Origin: CAWCUK01 sp963798775 | Lineage (GTDB): Bacteria > Bacteroidota > Ignavibacteria > Ignavibacteriales > Ignavibacteriaceae | NCBI GenBank assembly: GCA_963798775.1 | Contig: CAWCUK010000008.1 | Location: 62,001-126,000 of the forward strand | DNA length: 64,000 nucleotides | Direction of reading: 5' to 3' | Part shown: one piece after another, positions 26,436 through 35,650 of the stretch | Position numbering within the stretch: position 1 is the stretch's first letter | Layout: every line of letters starts with the position of its first letter | Notes under the pieces: model-generated | The model's input: only the letters and a program-made list of their open reading frames with translations | What the model was told of the DNA's origin: nothing | The model's database searches: none | Position numbers and translations under genes: made by a program

Positions 26436-27701
26436 TTAAAATCGTTCTTTAAATGCCCACAAACCAAGCGCCGGATTCGAAATATAAAATATCTCTTCCC
26501 CGTTTACATTATTTATTCCGTCCTTTAATTTAGCGGGATCATATTTTTTAATAGTTTCCTCAATATCAGCAAAATTATAATTAACGTTTATTACTTCCTC
26601 CTTAGTTAAAAAGCCCGGCGCGTAAGTTATTTTAAATCTTCCCTCCGAAGATCCGTGTATAAGATGAGCAGCCGCTCCAAGACTATTTTGCAAGTCCTCG
26701 TTTTCTTCAATTAATTTTAGAACCTTCTCTGTTCCGAAATATCCGTACTTACGAATCATTTTATCATTCCCGGGATCTTCACCAAATTTAGCCACTCCGG
26801 GCGCTATTATAATTAATTCTCCGTCATCATCAATTGCCATTCTTGTTCTATAAATACTTTTATTTCCTAACCAAGTAGTTCTAAATTCAGACGGATCTAA
26901 ATATACAACAACCTTTTTTAGAGGTTTATCAAGCAGAATAAAATTTTCTTTTAAAGATAAATCCGCCGCTAAATTAAAAGTTTCATAATCATCACCGATA
27001 AATAGACCTTTAACACCAAGCTTACCTTCTTCATCTTTACCGACAACAGTTAATACATAAACAATAGGAAGATCATCGGCAAAATTTTCAGAACCGTAAT
27101 TCAGTACTCTCCTCACGGGAGAATCGGCCCGGCCCATGATTTTCTCCATTCCGTAAGCGGCGCCTAAAAAATGAGATTTATTTATTCCTTCCTTACCGCC
27201 GGTTCCTATAAAAATATTCTTATTAAAATTTGCCATTCCAATAACTTCATGCGGGACAACTTGTCCTATTGAAAGAATTAAATCATATTTTCCTTCAACC
27301 ATCATTTTATTTACTTGAATAGGAATCGAATAATTTACTTTTCCATCGGAGACAGTTTTCACAAAGTCAGACGGAACAATTCCTAATGTATTTAAATCGG
27401 TTCTCCAGTTATGAATACGAAAAAGGGATTGAGGAATTGTAGGATACATTAGAGCGATTTCATCTTTTGTCATAGGATAATGTGTACCAATAGCCGGTAA
27501 AATATCAGTTAAAGCTTTTCCGTAAAACTCATAAACAAATTCGGTAATAGGGCCGGCAAAAGAATGAAAGCGTGTGATATCGGGCGGTACGGCTATAACT
27601 TTCTTCTTTATGCCTAATTTTTTACATGTACCGAAAACAGCTTCTTTTATTTCGGCATTAGATAAAATTCCATGATCCGCTATTTTTTGTAAATATAACA
27701 T
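26436..27701 (-). CDS. LarA-family nickel-pincer racemase/epimerase homologue
   Basis: From ATG 27701 (AAGG nine bases upstream; the longer TTG frame to 27752 overlaps the previous gene) the protein has 421 residues, the family length. LarA landmarks are visible: PPDITRFHSF (about 39-48), GTHYPMTKDE (His about 74), PHEV (His about 151) and GTGGKEGINKSHF (Lys about 170, the position that binds the nickel pincer cofactor). LarA enzymes racemise or epimerise 2-hydroxy acids, and known members include lactate, malate and D-gluconate 2-epimerases. Next to a fructuronate-reductase-like SDR, a D-mannonate/D-gluconate type reaction is attractive. That substrate is inference only. Confidence 0.82.
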   Translation of the reverse strand: MLYLQKIADHGILSNAEIKEAVFGTCKKLGIKKKVIAVPPDITRFHSFAGPITEFVYEFYGKALTDILPAIGTHYPMTKDEIALMYPTIPQSLFRIHNWRTDLNTLGIVPSDFVKTVSDGKVNYSIPIQVNKMMVEGKYDLILSIGQVVPHEVIGMANFNKNIFIGTGGKEGINKSHFLGAAYGMEKIMGRADSPVRRVLNYGSENFADDLPIVYVLTVVGKDEEGKLGVKGLFIGDDYETFNLAADLSLKENFILLDKPLKKVVVYLDPSEFRTTWLGNKSIYRTRMAIDDDGELIIIAPGVAKFGEDPGNDKMIRKYGYFGTEKVLKLIEENEDLQNSLGAAAHLIHGSSEGRFKITYAPGFLTKEEVINVNYNFADIEETIKKYDPAKLKDGINNVNGEEIFYISNPALGLWAFKERF

Positions 27702-27717
27702 AACTTTTTGCCTTAAA

Positions 27718-28566
27718 TTAAACTCCGGAATAGGCTGTAAATCCGCCGTCAACGGGAAGAATTATTCCGGTAATAAATTTTGATAAATCGGATAATAAAA
27801 ATAAAGCGGCTCCTCTCAAATCATTAGGATCACCGAATCTTCCCATCGGCGTGGAATTTATAATTTTTTTACCTCTAGCCGTTAGTTCGCCGGTTTCTTC
27901 ATCTGTTAATAAAAATTTATTTTGTTCAGAAAGGAAAAATCCGGGAACGATAGCGTTAGCACGAACATTTGTTTTGGCAAAGTGCACAGCAAGCCATTTT
28001 GTAAAATTATTTATTGCTGCCTTTGCGCCGGAATACCCAATAACGCGTGTTAGCGGCAGAATTGAAGCGACGGATGAAATATTAATTATAGAACCTTCTT
28101 TTTTATTAATCATATCTTTGGAAAACACTAAAGTTGGAAGAAGAGTGCCGGTATAATTTAAATCAGTTACTTTTCTTATTTCTTCTATGTCCAATCCAAA
28201 AAAAGAATCAGAAAGATTATTTTCTCCCGCGGAAATTTCTTCAAGTTTAGCAGTCGCTCCAGGAAAATTTCCGCCGGCGCAATTGATCAAAAAATCTATT
28301 TTACCTAACTCATCATTTATCTTTGCTTTTGCTTCGATAAGAGAATTCTTATCAATAACATTTCCTTTAACACTTATAAGTTTGATATTTTTTTCCGCTG
28401 CTTTTGAAAGAAGCAGATCAGTCGGTTCTTTGCCGCTTCTGCTGAGGGAAGCAACATTTAGATTCGCGGAAAGTAGAGCGTCAACAATTGCAGAACCGAG
28501 AACACCGCTTCCGCCGGTTATAACACAATTTTTATTGCTTAAATCTTGAAAGGATAAATTATTCAT
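27718..28566 (-). CDS. SDR-family D-mannonate oxidoreductase / fructuronate reductase-like protein
   Basis: This 282-residue short-chain dehydrogenase has the nucleotide motif TGGSGVLG (about 17-24), NCAGG (about 95-99) and the catalytic YSGAK (Tyr about 178, Lys about 182). An insertion with ISAGENNLSDSFFGLD and the C-terminal MGRFGDPNDLRGAALFLLSD are characteristic of the SDR-type D-mannonate oxidoreductases of uronate clusters (B. subtilis YjmF and Thermotoga UxuD types). The expected reaction is fructuronate plus NAD(P)H to D-mannonate in the cytoplasm. It lies between a Gfo/Idh gene (15-base gap) and the LarA-like gene (16-base gap), all probably one operon. GAGAG precedes the ATG. Confidence 0.8.
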   Translation of the reverse strand: MNNLSFQDLSNKNCVITGGSGVLGSAIVDALLSANLNVASLSRSGKEPTDLLLSKAAEKNIKLISVKGNVIDKNSLIEAKAKINDELGKIDFLINCAGGNFPGATAKLEEISAGENNLSDSFFGLDIEEIRKVTDLNYTGTLLPTLVFSKDMINKKEGSIINISSVASILPLTRVIGYSGAKAAINNFTKWLAVHFAKTNVRANAIVPGFFLSEQNKFLLTDEETGELTARGKKIINSTPMGRFGDPNDLRGAALFLLSDLSKFITGIILPVDGGFTAYSGV

Positions 28567-28581
28567 TATTACGCTCTCTTT

Positions 28582-29580
28582 TTAAAAAATTTTATTTGAA
28601 TAAATTCTTAATATTAATTCAGTTGAGATCTTTGCGGATTCGCCTGTTATAAAGGGATCAACATTATAATTAATTGAATTTATAAAATCAGCAACAACAG
28701 CTTTATGGCCGGAAATATCTGTTACAAAAGCTGAAGCAGCGCCGCTATTTATATTCATTTCAACTGATTTACTAGGATTTTCGATTCCATCAATTAACCA
28801 TTTTAATATAGCATCATTTTCCAAAAAAACAGTTCCTTTTTCGGAATGAATTTCAAATCTTGCGTCAAACCCCGGCTTAGCGGCTGTAGATACTACAATT
28901 GTCCCTATCATCCCGTTTGAATGGCGTAGTAAAGCGACTCCATGATCTTCGGTTTCTATTTTATGTACAAAAGTATCATAAGAACTTACAACTTTATCAG
29001 GTGCTCCAAAGAACCAGGAATAAAGGTCGATGTAATGCGAAGCTTGCTGAATAAACGGACCTCCGCCGTCAATTTCCCAAGTTCCTCTATACTCCGAAGA
29101 ATCATAATAATTTTGATCTCTATAATTTTTCACTCTTAAATCGACAGAAAAAATTTTCCCCAATTTTCCTTCAGTAATAATTTTTTTAATTATTTTATTA
29201 TCGGGACTGAATCTTCTTTGATACGCCACTCCTAATTTTACCCCAGCATTTTTGCAATAATTTATCATCAGATTAATTGCATTCAAAGAAATGTCCAAAG
29301 GTTTTTCCGTAAGTACATGCTTTCCCATTTTCGCGGCTTCAATAGCAGTTTTATGATGGAGCCCGTTAGGAGTGCAAATAATTACGGCATCAAAATCTTC
29401 TTTAAATTCATGAAGTTTTTCCGCAACGGCAATGTTATAATTTTCTTCTAATTTTTCTTTGCTGCTCCGGGAAATAAATCCCGCAAGCTGAGCGTTTTCA
29501 ATTTCATTTATTACTCTAACATAAGTAGAGCTAATATTTCCGCTGCCTATTATTACGAATCTTATTAAAGGATTATTCAT
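28582..29580 (-). CDS. Gfo/Idh/MocA-family oxidoreductase
   Basis: This 332-residue NAD(P)-dependent oxidoreductase has the N-terminal motif IIGSGNISSTYV (about 10-21), CTPNGLHHKTAIEAAKMGKHVL and the EKP motif (about 92-94) with the conserved lysine. The substrate domain includes GGPFIQQASHYIDLYSWFFG with the usual active-site His. The family acts on sugars, inositols and sugar acids. In this position, first in an operon with an SDR and a LarA homologue and just after a uronate transporter, a uronate or aldonate substrate is likely. The exact reaction cannot be read from the sequence. Confidence 0.88.
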   Translation of the reverse strand: MNNPLIRFVIIGSGNISSTYVRVINEIENAQLAGFISRSSKEKLEENYNIAVAEKLHEFKEDFDAVIICTPNGLHHKTAIEAAKMGKHVLTEKPLDISLNAINLMINYCKNAGVKLGVAYQRRFSPDNKIIKKIITEGKLGKIFSVDLRVKNYRDQNYYDSSEYRGTWEIDGGGPFIQQASHYIDLYSWFFGAPDKVVSSYDTFVHKIETEDHGVALLRHSNGMIGTIVVSTAAKPGFDARFEIHSEKGTVFLENDAILKWLIDGIENPSKSVEMNINSGAASAFVTDISGHKAVVADFINSINYNVDPFITGESAKISTELILRIYSNKIF

Positions 29581-29624
29581 TTTTGAATATTGTTTATTAT
29601 ACTTTACAATGAATTTTTGTTAAT

Positions 29625-29654
29625 AAAAAAGGGACTTAGATAAATCTAAATCCC
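29625..29654 (-). terminator. Intrinsic terminator after dctM
   Basis: On the minus strand GGGATTTAGA (29645-29654) pairs with TCTAAGTCCC (29631-29640), with one G-U wobble, and is followed by a T-tract at 29630-29625. It closes the long pectinase-transporter operon that ends at 29695. Confidence 0.9.
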
Positions 29655-29694
29655 TCATGTAAAACAAATATATAAATTTTCTTATAAACTAATT

Positions 29695-30993
29695 TTAATA
29701 CCCAAAAAATTTAGGTACGAATAAACTTATTTCCGGAAGATATGTGATTAAAAGAAGCGCGCCTATCATTGCCAAAAACATCGGCATTAATGGCTTTAAC
29801 ACTTTTGAAATTGAAATATCCGCTACAGAACAACCGACAAATAATACACTACCCACCGGAGGCGTACATAAGCCAATGCATAAATTTACAATCATTATTA
29901 TTCCGAAATGAATCGGATCAATTCCCAACGAATTAGCTACGGGCAAGAAAATAGGAGTAAAAATTAAAACGGCGGGGGTCATGTCCATAAATGTACCGAT
30001 AAAAAGCAAGATAAAATTGATAATCAATAAGATTACAACTTTATTACTTGATAAAGATAATAGAGCCGCTGAAACATTTTGCGGAATATTTTCATACGCC
30101 ATTATCCAAGACATGGCCATTGATGTTCCGATTAGCAGCATTACAATTGCTGTCGTGGAAGCGCTATCCAGAAGAATACTCGGAATATCTTTCCATTTAG
30201 TTTCCTTATAAACAAAAACAGAAAGAATAAAAGCGTAAAGTACCGCGATAGCGGAAGCTTCCGTAGCCGTAAAATATCCGGCAACAATTCCACCGATAAC
30301 AATAATAATTAAAAGTAGACTCGGAATCGCATTAAGAAAAATTTTAAAACCTTCACCGAAAGTAATATCGAAATTAACTTTATAATTATGTTTTTTAGCG
30401 TAAACAAACGCAACGCTCATTAATGAAAGCCCCATTAATATTCCCGGCAAATAACCCGCGAGAAATAACGCCGCAATAGAAACTCCGCCGCTGGCCAAAG
30501 AATAAACAATAAGAATATTACTGGGAGGAATCACCAATCCTGTAGTCGCAGAAGTAATATTAACAGCGGCAGAAAATGAAGGATCGTACCCTTCTTTTTT
30601 CATAACCGGAGTCATAAAACCTCCGATTGCAGATGCGGCGGCAACAGCCGAACCGGAAATTGCACCGAAAAGCATACTAGCAATAATATTTACAAAAGCT
30701 AAACCTCCGGGAAGTTTACCGACTAAAACTTTTGCCAAATCTATTAGACGTCGTGCTATTCCGCCCCTGTTCATTAGCTGACCAGCGAGAATAAAAAACG
30801 GAATTGCCAGAAGTGTAAAACTATCTATACCAACAGCCATTCTTTCCGCGACAGTAGTTAACGCTGGAAACGGTTTAACACTTAAAAGCATAGTAGCCAG
30901 AGTTGCTATACCAATACTAAATGAAATGGGAACACCTAATGAAAGCAGTATAATAAAAGTTAAAACTAGGACTAAAATTTGTGTAATTTCCAT
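29695..30993 (-). CDS. dctM: TRAP transporter large permease (DctM)
   Basis: This 432-residue inner-membrane protein of about 12 helices has typical DctM features: LGVPISFSIG early, IPFFILAGQLMNRGG, GAISGSAVAAASAIGG, and a C-terminal half with PPVGSVLFVG. TRAP systems use a sodium or proton gradient with a periplasmic binding protein to take up organic acids. It follows dctQ by 11 bases and ends the operon before a strong terminator. Linked with dctP and the tagaturonate epimerase gene, it most probably imports galacturonate or related uronates. Confidence 0.95.
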   Translation of the reverse strand: MEITQILVLVLTFIILLSLGVPISFSIGIATLATMLLSVKPFPALTTVAERMAVGIDSFTLLAIPFFILAGQLMNRGGIARRLIDLAKVLVGKLPGGLAFVNIIASMLFGAISGSAVAAASAIGGFMTPVMKKEGYDPSFSAAVNITSATTGLVIPPSNILIVYSLASGGVSIAALFLAGYLPGILMGLSLMSVAFVYAKKHNYKVNFDITFGEGFKIFLNAIPSLLLIIIVIGGIVAGYFTATEASAIAVLYAFILSVFVYKETKWKDIPSILLDSASTTAIVMLLIGTSMAMSWIMAYENIPQNVSAALLSLSSNKVVILLIINFILLFIGTFMDMTPAVLIFTPIFLPVANSLGIDPIHFGIIMIVNLCIGLCTPPVGSVLFVGCSVADISISKVLKPLMPMFLAMIGALLLITYLPEISLFVPKFFGY

Positions 30994-31004
30994 AAAACTT
31001 TTTC

Positions 31005-31520
31005 TTAATTAAGAGATGTTTTTTTATTTGAATTTTTATTTTCTTCGGATAAAGAACCCGAATGATTTACAATAATTAAAACCGTATAAACAATAATTAT
31101 TATACCGGAAATGGGAATTGACAAATAAACATAACCTAAAGGAATACCCAGAGCGGCTGAAGTCTGATGTAATCGTAAAGTAATTGCTACTAAATTTACA
31201 CCTCCAATAATCATAACAAGAAGACTAAAAAGTGCAATACATATTTCAATAAAAATATCCAGATATATTTTAGATTTTCCCGTTAGTTTTGTAGGAAGTA
31301 AATCAATCGCAAGATGCATTTTTTGTCCCGCTACAAAAGCAGCGCCTATTAAACCGACCCAAATTAATAAATATCTGGCAAGTTCATCTGTAAATGAACT
31401 TGGATTATCTAAAACAAATCTAGTAAATACTTGCCAAAGAACATTTATAACAAGTACTGCCATAAGCACAATTAGGAACCATCCCAAAGCTTTATCTAAA
31501 GTTTTTTTAAATTTATTCAT
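31005..31520 (-). CDS. dctQ: TRAP transporter small permease (DctQ)
   Basis: This 171-residue protein with four membrane helices carries the DctQ signature: FTRFVLDNPSSFTDELARYLLIWVGLIGAAF (seen here across about residues 33-63), then KMHLAID. It forms the membrane unit together with DctM. It begins one base after the dctP stop and is followed by dctM, so the three are tightly coupled. The C-terminal tail is lysine- and asparagine-rich. Confidence 0.93.
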   Translation of the reverse strand: MNKFKKTLDKALGWFLIVLMAVLVINVLWQVFTRFVLDNPSSFTDELARYLLIWVGLIGAAFVAGQKMHLAIDLLPTKLTGKSKIYLDIFIEICIALFSLLVMIIGGVNLVAITLRLHQTSAALGIPLGYVYLSIPISGIIIIVYTVLIIVNHSGSLSEENKNSNKKTSLN

Positions 31521-31521
31521 A

Positions 31522-32514
31522 CTATTTTATCTTATTAATTTCTGTTAAAATATTATTCACTTCAGGATCTTTCCCATACTCCTTCAACATCGGCTGAACT
31601 TGTTCAATAAATTTTGATTTATCGGGATGAATAATTTTTACTCCGGCTTCTTCAACTTTTTTTAAAGCGTCTTCCGTAGCTTCCTTCCAAAGTTTTTTTT
31701 CGTACTGAGCAGACTCATCAGCCGCCTGCTGTACCCACTTCTGCTCCTGCGGTGTTAAATCATTCCAAATAATTGTGCTAATTACAAGGACATCCGGAAC
31801 CGCGGTATGTTCGTCTAAAGAATAATATTTACAAACTTCATAATGTCTTGATAAATAAAAACTGGGCGGATTATTTTCAGCGCCGTCAACTACGCCTTGC
31901 TGCAATGCTGTATAAAGCTCACCCCAAGCAATCGGAGTAGGAGAACCGCCTAATGCCTTTACCATCTGTAACGAAGTAGCGCTTTCTTGCACTCTTATTT
32001 TCAATCCATTTAAATCAGCCGGTGTATTTATGGGTTTGTTAATAGTATAAAAACTTCTTGTTCCCGCATCATAGTAGCATAAACCTCTGAATAAATATTC
32101 TTCTGTATTCGTTAATATTTTTCTGCCTTCGGGACCTTCTAAAAATTTAAATCTCTGCTCATCATTTTTAAATATATAAGGAAGGCTAAAAACTTTAAAA
32201 GAAGGGACAAATACTTCTAAAACACTTGCCGAAACCTTCGTCATACCTAAACTCCCTATTTGGAGCAGTTCAAGAGTTTCTCGTTCCGTACCTAATTCCT
32301 GGCTTGGATAAATTTGAATTTTAACTTTTCCGTTTGATATTTTCTCCAAACGCTCGGCCATAAATTGCATCGATTTATGAACGGGTGTAGAAGGAGAAAG
32401 CGCGTGCCCCAAACGTATTATTTTAACTTTACTTTGACTGCCGCATCCGATAAATCCCAAAATTAAAAATAAAATTAGAAATTTAGGCAGGAGAATTTTT
32501 TTAAAGTATGTCAT
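31522..32514 (-). CDS. dctP: TRAP transporter solute-binding protein (DctP family), lipoprotein
   Basis: This 330-residue periplasmic binding protein has a lipobox (GFIGC), which is unusual among Gram-negative TRAP binding proteins because many are soluble. Family landmarks are RLGHALSPSTPVH, FVPSFKVFSLPYIF, GLKIRVQES (Arg that binds the ligand carboxylate), GELYTALQQGVVDGAENNP and EVCKYYSLDEH. Binding of a sugar acid is expected. Gene order after uxaE and before dctQM points to galacturonate or tagaturonate-type uronates. It shares the operon with pectin-degrading enzymes upstream. Confidence 0.93.
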   Translation of the reverse strand: MTYFKKILLPKFLILFLILGFIGCGSQSKVKIIRLGHALSPSTPVHKSMQFMAERLEKISNGKVKIQIYPSQELGTERETLELLQIGSLGMTKVSASVLEVFVPSFKVFSLPYIFKNDEQRFKFLEGPEGRKILTNTEEYLFRGLCYYDAGTRSFYTINKPINTPADLNGLKIRVQESATSLQMVKALGGSPTPIAWGELYTALQQGVVDGAENNPPSFYLSRHYEVCKYYSLDEHTAVPDVLVISTIIWNDLTPQEQKWVQQAADESAQYEKKLWKEATEDALKKVEEAGVKIIHPDKSKFIEQVQPMLKEYGKDPEVNNILTEINKIK

Positions 32515-32548
32515 GAATAAAATCTGTTAGGTTGAACAATAAGTATGT

Positions 32549-34093
32549 TTATTTCCAAATAGTAAACGGACGAAAATGTTTGTTAAAATGATCAATAAGC
32601 AGTTTATAATGTAAATCTTCATTTTTATTTAGGCAAGAATAAATTCTATTTCTGAACAAATAATTATTATTTTCTTTTTCTGTTAATACTCTGCCGTAAC
32701 CAACGTGCAGAATTTGACGAACATTATTATCATCCAATAATTTCGGGTATTCAGATTCCGCGACTTTAGGTATTTTATTTTCATCCGCCGAAACATGATA
32801 TGTTTGCTTTTCTTCTATATAAATACCTGTAGAAAACTTAAGAATTTCCTCGAACAATTCGGGATCCACAATTGCTACTACATTTAACGCCACTAGATAA
32901 CTTGTACCGGCGGTTTTTACATGAATCCTTTTAAAATCATATTTAGCAACTTCTTCATAAACCGAAAATTTATCACTTCCGGAATGGAAACTAATTTTAT
33001 AAGTTCCCCAATACTCAGCTATTTTTATATGTTTAGAATAAGCTTCTTTAAAAACATTCATATCACCCAAATAATCAATTCCTTTTTCAAAATCGCCGAC
33101 AAATCTTGGGGCGAGGCTCATAAAATTTACTTTAAGCCGGTTTAATTCGTTTGTTAAAAAGAAATGTTCAAAAGGCGTGGTAACCGATTCTGTTTCATCT
33201 ATTGATATTTCAATTTCATGAGGATGACCGGTAAAATTTTGTTCAAGAAAGCCCGCCATTTTTGTCATATGAATTAAGGCTCCGCAGTATTTTACCATCG
33301 CATGTAAAACTTCATCTTCGGCGGGGGAAATTTCAAAATCATGAGAAATTAAAAAACATTTACCAAGATATCTTTCTATAGTTTCCTCTTCCGTTGAAAC
33401 GAAAGAAACCCAATCCACATTTTTCAAATTAGATTTGCATTCTACATTCGAAAACTCATCCGCTTCATTCACCACATGATCACCGGAATCAATTGTAAAA
33501 AAAGTATAACCCGCATTTACCATTCTTTTTATATCCTCGGAAGTTTTAAGATGATCGGCATCCGCGCCGAACCCCTTCTTATAACCTTCTTGAACAATTG
33601 CCCAAACTGCCGCCGCCATAACTTCTTCAGGAGTTCTGTGTGTACGGCTTAATTCCCTTATCGACTGCTGCGCAACAACCGGGAAAAATAGAGTGTCTTT
33701 AACAGCCCTTACATGGGCGGGATTAGCAAGACTTATTCTATCACCAAAACCGAATGAAGTTTTTAACCCGCTTAAAACAGGTTTCGTAAAATCAAAATAT
33801 TTTTGAAATGACTTCGCGTTTTGATAACTAAGCGGACATTTTTTTAGAACCGAACCGCCAGAATTCTGAACACTTTGAAGTTCGCCTTCGAAAGTTTGCA
33901 TAACTTTATTTTCTGACGAAGATAAAATATATAAATTTTTTCGACTGCCGCTTCTCCCTATAAAGAAAGTTATATCTTCATATTTATTTATTGAAGAGGG
34001 ATAGATTTCAATACTTAAGCTATCAGATATTTTAAAATTAACTTTATTGCCGCTTTCGGATAGTTGCTTAACTAATTCTTCTTTTAAATCCAT
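32549..34093 (-). CDS. uxaE: Tagaturonate epimerase (UxaE family)
   Basis: This 514-residue cytoplasmic enzyme belongs to the UxaE family described for Thermotoga. It interconverts tagaturonate and fructuronate, linking the galacturonate and glucuronate routes. Recognisable stretches are FGFGDRISLANPAHV, EGYKKGFGADADHLKT, FFTIDSGDHV and HVKTAGTSYLVALNVVA. No signal peptide is present, as expected. The gene sits 39 bases after the secreted pectate lyase gene and 34 bases before dctP, so degradation, transport and first metabolism are on one transcript. Confidence 0.9.
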   Translation of the reverse strand: MDLKEELVKQLSESGNKVNFKISDSLSIEIYPSSINKYEDITFFIGRSGSRKNLYILSSSENKVMQTFEGELQSVQNSGGSVLKKCPLSYQNAKSFQKYFDFTKPVLSGLKTSFGFGDRISLANPAHVRAVKDTLFFPVVAQQSIRELSRTHRTPEEVMAAAVWAIVQEGYKKGFGADADHLKTSEDIKRMVNAGYTFFTIDSGDHVVNEADEFSNVECKSNLKNVDWVSFVSTEEETIERYLGKCFLISHDFEISPAEDEVLHAMVKYCGALIHMTKMAGFLEQNFTGHPHEIEISIDETESVTTPFEHFFLTNELNRLKVNFMSLAPRFVGDFEKGIDYLGDMNVFKEAYSKHIKIAEYWGTYKISFHSGSDKFSVYEEVAKYDFKRIHVKTAGTSYLVALNVVAIVDPELFEEILKFSTGIYIEEKQTYHVSADENKIPKVAESEYPKLLDDNNVRQILHVGYGRVLTEKENNNYLFRNRIYSCLNKNEDLHYKLLIDHFNKHFRPFTIWK

Positions 34094-34132
34094 CTTTTTA
34101 CTTTTATTGTTTTAAATAATTTTAAAGGCAAT

Positions 34133-35629
34133 TTATTTTAAGAGAATCATTTTTTTTATCATCGTAAAAGAACCGGCGGATAATTTATAAAAATAAATAC
34201 CGCTTGAAAAATTACCCGCGTTAAAATTAATGTGATATTCTCCTGCCGGCTTATTTCCTTTTATTAAAGCCGCAACCTCCTTACCGATCGCATTATATAC
34301 TTTTAAACTTATATATGATTCTTTTTGTACTGAAAAAGAAATTGTTGTTGAAGGATTAAATGGATTAGGATAATTTTGGTAAAGCTCAAAAGCTAATGCT
34401 TTCGAAAAAGTATAATTTTTTACCGCGGTTGCCGTACCGTACTCGAACGCGCCTAAATCCGGTGCTGTGCCTTCATAGGCTAAACCAACATCAATTCCCG
34501 CATCAATTAAAGAGCTTCCTTGCGATAATCTTAAAAACGAAATCTCCGGGAGTTTCCAATCCGGCGTTCTTGGATTAGTTGCAGCAGAAGTATCGAGGCT
34601 TGTAAAATCATCTGAAGTTACTGAAAATCCTTGCCATGAATTATTGATTTGAAGCGCAGTATCATCAATTCTTACTGAACCGTCATACGAAATATTGTTT
34701 CTTAAATCATTAGTTAAAGTATCGGGAGTTTCATAAAAAGAAAAATTATAGCCTTTGTTCCTGTACGCAGTGCAGTTGTATAATGTAACTCCGGCAGTAT
34801 TATGGTTTTGATCGAATCCTTTTCCCCTATTATCAAAAGCGATACATCTTGTTAAAACATGCGGGCCGGGAATATAATTTCCGCCTACTTTGAATCCGTT
34901 TCCGTCACCTTGAAAATTTGAATCGCCCCAGATATTATAACCGTTTCTAAAAGACCAGCAGCTGTCGAAAATAATTTTTTCGGAAGACTCATAACAATCC
35001 CAGCCGTCATCAGAATTATCATACGCCCGGCATCCTCTAAATTCATTGCCGGGACCAATTTCTAATTTCGCCGCAAATCCATCGGCATTTTCACCGTGAC
35101 TTCCGGAATCATAATTCCCATAAGAATCGCAATTAATTATTAAGTTATAACTTCCACCGTTACTGATCTGCAGCCCGGTGTCTTTATTATCATATAATAT
35201 ACAATCTTCAACAATATTATGAGATCCGGAAATATGGATTCCGTTATCGCCGGCATTATGAATTTTTAATCCTTTTAAATACCAGTACTTTTTAGAAAGC
35301 TGAATTCCTCTGGATGAAGAAGAGTAAGATTGGGATGAAAAATCCAATTCAGGCGTTTCGCCGGGATAAGCCCAAATTTTAATATAATTGCTGTCGCTTC
35401 CATTGGTATTTGTTTTAATTGTGCTCGATAATTCATAAACACCTTCTCTCAGATAAACTGTATCACCCGCGCTTACAGAGGCTAGAGCTCTTGAAATTGT
35501 TTTAAATGGTTTATCAATTGATCCGTCATTCGCATCATTTCCGTTTGGTGAAACATAAACCTGTGCTCTCACGCTTATTGTGAAGAGCACAAATATAGCA
35601 CATAAGGTAAATGCTAATATCTTTCTCAA
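34133..35629 (-). CDS. Pectate lyase family 9 (PL9) with T9SS sorting domain
   Basis: This 498-residue protein has a signal peptide (to about 22), then a right-handed beta-helix domain. It starts VYVSPNGNDANDGSIDKPFKT and contains the PL9 segment HGENADGFAAKLEIGPGNEF (about 180-199), followed by DNSDDGWDCYES, where the calcium-binding aspartates and catalytic lysine of PL9 lie. The last 85 residues form a T9SS type A sorting domain (FELYQNYPNPFNPSTTISF to KKMILLK). It cuts de-esterified pectin by beta-elimination outside the cell, giving unsaturated oligogalacturonides. It is co-transcribed with GH28 enzymes and uxaE. Confidence 0.9.
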   Translation of the reverse strand: MRKILAFTLCAIFVLFTISVRAQVYVSPNGNDANDGSIDKPFKTISRALASVSAGDTVYLREGVYELSSTIKTNTNGSDSNYIKIWAYPGETPELDFSSQSYSSSSRGIQLSKKYWYLKGLKIHNAGDNGIHISGSHNIVEDCILYDNKDTGLQISNGGSYNLIINCDSYGNYDSGSHGENADGFAAKLEIGPGNEFRGCRAYDNSDDGWDCYESSEKIIFDSCWSFRNGYNIWGDSNFQGDGNGFKVGGNYIPGPHVLTRCIAFDNRGKGFDQNHNTAGVTLYNCTAYRNKGYNFSFYETPDTLTNDLRNNISYDGSVRIDDTALQINNSWQGFSVTSDDFTSLDTSAATNPRTPDWKLPEISFLRLSQGSSLIDAGIDVGLAYEGTAPDLGAFEYGTATAVKNYTFSKALAFELYQNYPNPFNPSTTISFSVQKESYISLKVYNAIGKEVAALIKGNKPAGEYHINFNAGNFSSGIYFYKLSAGSFTMIKKMILLK

Positions 35630-35650
35630 CTTAAACTCCGATTTTTCAGA

